From positions 62,001 to 126,000 of the forward strand of contig NZ_CABVPN010000003.1 of NCBI RefSeq assembly GCF_902499115.1: a DNA stretch of 64,000 nucleotides. The letters run 5' to 3'. Below are positions 60,822 to 64,000 of this stretch, piece by piece (position 1 is the stretch's first letter; the number at the start of each line of letters is the position of its first letter). Source of the stretch: Burkholderia diffusa. GTDB lineage: Bacteria > Pseudomonadota > Gammaproteobacteria > Burkholderiales > Burkholderiaceae. Below the pieces are notes generated by a model. It was not told the origin of the DNA. It worked only from the letters and a program-made list of their open reading frames with translations, and searched no databases. A program made the translations under genes and the position numbers.

Positions 60822-61684
60822 GTGCTTGGGCCGCACGCCGGGCGGCGGCGCCGTCCGAGGCCGAGCGCATCGCCGAACTCGCCGAGCGCAGTCTCGTGCT
60901 CGAAATCGAGACTTATCCGAAACCGGGCCTCGTCAGTCACGTCGACACCGGCAGCCATGCGGACATGGACGCCGCGACGTTCGCGCGCAGCGCGGCCGTG
61001 CTGCGGCCGTACTTCGCGGAACTCGCCGACGCCGGCGCGCGTGACGCGGACATGGCCGTGCTGCGCAAGATCGGGCTGCGCGCGGAACACGCGATGCTCG
61101 CGGCGACCGGCGGCGTCAACACGCATCGCGGCGCGATTTTCGGGCTCGGGTTGCTGTGCGCGGCCGCCGGCCGCCGCACGGTGCCCGGCACGGCGGCCCG
61201 CACGATGACGCTCGGCGCGTTCGTCGCGCAGCGGTGGGGCACCGAGATCCTCGGCGGCCCGCGGCTGCCCGACAGTCACGGCGAGCGCGCGAGCCGCCGC
61301 TACGGCGTCGGCGGCGCGCGTCGCGAGGCGGCCGACGGGTTCGCGACCGTGTACGGCGTCGGATTGCCGGCGCTGCGCAGCGCGCAGCGCCGCGTGCCGG
61401 ACGATCCGGAGGCCGCGCGCGTCGACGCATGCTTCGCGCTGATCGCCGCGCTCGACGATACGAATCTGCTGCACCGGGGTGGGCAGGCCGGCCTCGATTT
61501 CGCGCGGGCCACGGCACGCGCATTCGTCGCCCGCGGCGGCATACGCGCTCGCGACTGGCGATTGCGCGCGGCCGCCGCGCACCGCGCGTTCGTCGCACGC
61601 CGGCTGAGCCCGGGCGGCGCGGCCGACCTGCTGGCGATGAGCGTGTTCGTCGACGCACTCGAAGCGGCCGAGGAGGGGGGATGA
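60818..61684 (+). CDS. mdcB: Triphosphoribosyl-dephospho-CoA synthase MdcB
   Basis: A 288-residue protein related to CitG. It shows YPKPGLVSHVDTGSHADMD, ATGGVNTHRGAIFGLGLLCA and ALDDTNLLHRGGQAGLDFAR, the family's conserved blocks. It makes the prosthetic-group precursor from dephospho-CoA and ATP. Its start overlaps the mdcG stop (ATGA) and its stop overlaps the mdcH start. Confidence 0.95.
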   Translation: MSAWAARRAAAPSEAERIAELAERSLVLEIETYPKPGLVSHVDTGSHADMDAATFARSAAVLRPYFAELADAGARDADMAVLRKIGLRAEHAMLAATGGVNTHRGAIFGLGLLCAAAGRRTVPGTAARTMTLGAFVAQRWGTEILGGPRLPDSHGERASRRYGVGGARREAADGFATVYGVGLPALRSAQRRVPDDPEAARVDACFALIAALDDTNLLHRGGQAGLDFARATARAFVARGGIRARDWRLRAAAAHRAFVARRLSPGGAADLLAMSVFVDALEAAEEGG

Positions 61685-62613
61685 CGCTGGCGATCCTGTG
61701 TTCGGGGCAAGGCGCGCAGCGGGCGGACATGTTCGAATTGACCGGCGCCGCGCCACAGGCTGATCCGCTGTTCGAGCATGCGGGCCGGCTCCTTGGCGAC
61801 GATCCGCGCGACTGGGTGCGGCATGCCGAACCGGACGCGCTGCGCGAGAACCGCGCCGCGCAGATTCTTTGCACGGTGCAGGCGCTCGCGGCGGCCGCGT
61901 TGCTCGAAGCGGTGTGGCCGCGCCGGCGCTGTGTCGCGGGGTACAGCGTCGGCGAAGTCGCGTCGTGGAGCGTCGCGGGGATGATCGATCCGCACGACGC
62001 GCTGGATCTGGCCGACGCGCGCGCGCGCGCAATGGACGCCGCGAGCGGCGGCGACGAGCGGATGGCGTTCGTGCGCGGGCTGACGCGCGCGCAGCTCACG
62101 CAACTGTGCGACGGTCGCGATGCGGCGATCGCGATCGCCAATCCGGGCGACGCATTCGTGGTGGCGGGGCGGCAGGCCGACGTTGCCGCGGTGGCCGACG
62201 ACGCGGCACGCGACGGTGCGGTGCGCGTCGCGCCCGTGTGCGTAAGGATCGCGTCGCACACGCGCCGGCTCGCGTCGGCGGTGCCCGCGTTTCGCGCGTC
62301 GCTGGCTGGCGTGAACGTGCGCCGGCCGTTGCCTGGTACGCGGCTGTTTTCGGGGATCGACGGTGCGTCGGTGCTCGATGTCGGCACGGGGCTGGACAAG
62401 CTCGCGCGGCAGATCGCGGAGCCGGTCGAGTGGGCGGCCTGCCTGGCCGCGTGCGTCGAGGCCGGCGCGACCGCGTTTCTCGAGCTCGGCCCGGGCCGAG
62501 CCTTGGCCGAGATGGCGGGCGGCGCTTATCCGGCACTGCCGGCACGCAGCGTCGCGGATTTCCGTTCGGTCGACGGTATCGCGAACTGGCTCGCGCGCGT
62601 CGCGCCCGGCTGA
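61681..62613 (+). CDS. mdcH: Malonate decarboxylase malonyltransferase MdcH (epsilon)
   Basis: The start MTLAILCSGQGAQRADMFEL gives 310 residues; the in-frame extension through mdcB is rejected. It is a FabD-type acyltransferase with the nucleophilic Ser89 in GYSVGE, the CSGQGAQ oxyanion loop and His in VRIASHTRRLASAVPA. It charges the ACP with the first malonyl group from malonyl-CoA. It is the last gene of the mdc operon; no terminator was identified after it. Confidence 0.95.
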   Translation: MTLAILCSGQGAQRADMFELTGAAPQADPLFEHAGRLLGDDPRDWVRHAEPDALRENRAAQILCTVQALAAAALLEAVWPRRRCVAGYSVGEVASWSVAGMIDPHDALDLADARARAMDAASGGDERMAFVRGLTRAQLTQLCDGRDAAIAIANPGDAFVVAGRQADVAAVADDAARDGAVRVAPVCVRIASHTRRLASAVPAFRASLAGVNVRRPLPGTRLFSGIDGASVLDVGTGLDKLARQIAEPVEWAACLAACVEAGATAFLELGPGRALAEMAGGAYPALPARSVADFRSVDGIANWLARVAPG

Positions 62614-62775
62614 CGGGCGGCGCGCGAGCGGCCCGGAAACGCCTGGAAATCCCGGCGAGATCGATTCCGGAACCGGCCCGCCAGGTGGTGGTTGCGCACC
62701 GGGTGTTGCGCCGGCGCAGCAGCGTCGCAGCAGGCGCTTGCCACGCGAATTGGCGTCGCTACAATGGCGCCCGCC

Positions 62776-63285
62776 ATGAGACCAGCCGCCTTCCTCCTCG
62801 CCGTGCTTTGCGGCGCGGCGACCGCCCACGCCAGCCCGATTCCGTCCGATGCCGCATCGGTCGGCACGTACTTTTCGTATGACAATGCGGCGGCCGACGC
62901 GACCGTCGACCTGATCGGACAGGCGCAGCGCCGCGTGTTGCTGGCCGGCTACGCGTACGTGCCGCCCGCGGTCGCGGCGGCGCTGCGCGACGCGCGTTCG
63001 CGCGGGATCGAAGTGCGGGTCGTGCTGGTGCGTTCGCCGCGTGCGGGCAAATACAGCGGCGCGGGTTATCTGAAATCGGCCGGCATCGACGTCGCGATCG
63101 ATTCGCGGCATGGCGATCCCGCGCCGCGCTTCGTGATCGTCGACGACAGCGTCGCGCTGACGACGCTGTCCGACGGCGCGCCCGCGCACGCGGAAACGGT
63201 GAACGTGTTCCAGCGCGCACCGGAGCTCGCGCAGTCGTACGCGCAGTCGTTCTGGCGGCTGTACCGGCAGGCCGGCGGGCTCTGA
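62776..63285 (+). CDS. Secreted phospholipase-D-fold protein with degenerate HKD motif
   Basis: From MRPAAFLLAVLCGAATAHAS (an ATG at 62764 is an alternative) the gene encodes about 169 residues with a signal peptide. The fold matches single-domain PLD nucleases (Nuc/EndA type): DATVDLIGQAQRRVLLAGYA, AAALRDARSRGIEVRVVLVR and YLKSAGIDVAI. At the catalytic position, relatives have HxKxxxxD; here it reads APRFVIVDD, so the His and Lys are lost and only the distal Asp remains. It is probably not a normal nuclease. Confidence 0.75.
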   Translation: MRPAAFLLAVLCGAATAHASPIPSDAASVGTYFSYDNAAADATVDLIGQAQRRVLLAGYAYVPPAVAAALRDARSRGIEVRVVLVRSPRAGKYSGAGYLKSAGIDVAIDSRHGDPAPRFVIVDDSVALTTLSDGAPAHAETVNVFQRAPELAQSYAQSFWRLYRQAGGL

Positions 63286-63461
63286 GCGCCTGACGGCGGA
63301 CCCGCCCGGGCAAACCGCCACCCATCCTTTTCCCGCCGTAATCCGCATGCCGCGCGCGCCGGTATGACCCCGCTTGCATCGGCGCGTCCGATGAACCATG
63401 CTCGTTGAACAGGGTGCCGGTGCGTGCGTCGCGCATCCGGCGCAACGGGCAGGGAGCCATC

Positions 63462-64000
63462 GTGATCGAATGTTTTGCCGATCGCGCCGACGCGGGGCGC
63501 CGGCTTGCGCATGCGCTGCAGGACTATGCGGGGCGTCGCGACGTCGTCGTGCTCGCGCTGCCGCGTGGCGGCGTGCCGGTCGCATTCCCGGTCACGCAGG
63601 CGCTGCGCGCGCCGCTCGACGTGCTGGTGGTGCGCAAGCTGGGCATGCCGTCCGATCCGGAATTCGCGATCGGCGCGATCGCGACCGGCGGAGCGATCTA
63701 CCTGCAGCATTCGGCGATCCGCGCGATGGGCGTGACCGATGCGCAACTGGCGGACGTGATCGCGCGCGAGACAGCCGAACTGCAGCGCCGCGAAGCGCTG
63801 TATCGCGGCGCCCGGCCGCCGCTGCCGGTCGACGGCCGGATCGCGATCGTCGTCGACGATGGCGTTGCGACCGGCGCGTCGATGCGCGTTGCGCTGCAGG
63901 CGCTGCGCGAACGCCACCCCGCGCGCATCGTGGCCGCCGCACCCGTCGCGCCGGGCGGTGCCCGGCATGCGTTCGACGATCTGGCCGACGCGTTCGTGAC
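63462..64000 (+). CDS. Phosphoribosyltransferase-family protein (partial)
   Basis: The reading frame opens at GTG 63462 behind AGGGAG and runs off the right edge after 179 residues. The PRTase motif is IAIVVDDGVATGASMRVALQ, with the acidic pair and TG loop that bind the PRPP ribose-phosphate. DVVVLALPRGGVPVAFPVTQ and LDVLVVRKLGMPSDPEFAIG are also typical. Homologues often carry a C-terminal dienelactone-hydrolase domain, which would lie outside the window. Confidence 0.88.
   Translation, partial: MIECFADRADAGRRLAHALQDYAGRRDVVVLALPRGGVPVAFPVTQALRAPLDVLVVRKLGMPSDPEFAIGAIATGGAIYLQHSAIRAMGVTDAQLADVIARETAELQRREALYRGARPPLPVDGRIAIVVDDGVATGASMRVALQALRERHPARIVAAAPVAPGGARHAFDDLADAFV

Noticed and set aside
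1..64000. CRISPR arrays, insertion sequences, rRNA genes or prophage
   Set aside because: No regularly spaced repeats, transposase or phage-like genes, or rRNA sequence were seen anywhere in the window.

Overview
The window is GC-rich DNA with dense, mostly non-overlapping genes. It looks like a chromosome segment of a Burkholderia species, probably of the B. cepacia complex. The evidence is a Porin_4 type porin, a DUF4148 and a DUF2242 protein, an MxKDx repeat protein, the recC-recB-recD order, a complete malonate decarboxylase cluster, and very high G+C at third codon positions, which produces long antisense shadow frames. No insertion sequence, prophage or CRISPR array was seen.

Layout. 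1-5 kb: 5' end of an iron-type periplasmic binding protein behind a Fur-like box, a 53-residue membrane peptide, a ProY/HutT amino-acid permease behind a perfect 18-bp palindrome, and a FUSC exporter. 5-15 kb: recC, recB, recD and arfB, each overlapping the next by 4 nt. 15-21 kb: an EAL phosphodiesterase, a DMT exporter, two small lipoproteins, and thiC with its TPP riboswitch and a visible anti-Shine-Dalgarno. 21-26 kb: MxKDx repeat protein, membrane cytochrome b, a Tat-lipoprotein-like molybdenum oxidoreductase, a broken HTH gene, a DMT and an MFS transporter. 26-32 kb: a LacI-controlled ABC importer operon ending in a metallophosphodiesterase.

32.3-32.7 kb: tRNA-Leu(UAA) interrupted after U34 by a 253-nt group I intron with P1, P2, P3, P4, P6, P7, P8 and a terminal G all identifiable. 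This is the most striking element. 33-45 kb: porin, flavin reductase, the branched-chain 2-oxoacid dehydrogenase operon (E1a, E1b, E2, E3), a decayed AraC fragment, a Rossmann protein, a SRAP (YedK) protein, and an NCS1 permease preceded by the same TTGTATATACAA palindrome as the ProY-like gene. An internally deleted MFS pseudogene and a candidate small RNA follow.

45-54 kb: LysR with a divergent serine/threonine dehydratase, a DUF2242 lipoprotein, LysR with a divergent TerC, a zinc-ribbon protein, two Hsp20 chaperones behind a sigma-32-like promoter, a hydroxyacyl-CoA dehydrogenase-family protein and a DUF4148 protein. 54-62.6 kb: mdcR divergent from madL-madM-mdcA-C-D-E-G-B-H, which together import malonate, build the ACP prosthetic group, load it and decarboxylate malonyl-ACP. 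A two-hairpin repeat sits between mdcD and mdcE and contains the mdcE Shine-Dalgarno. The window closes with a degenerate PLD-fold protein and the start of a phosphoribosyltransferase.

All functions are assigned from sequence reading and family knowledge; no database search was run.
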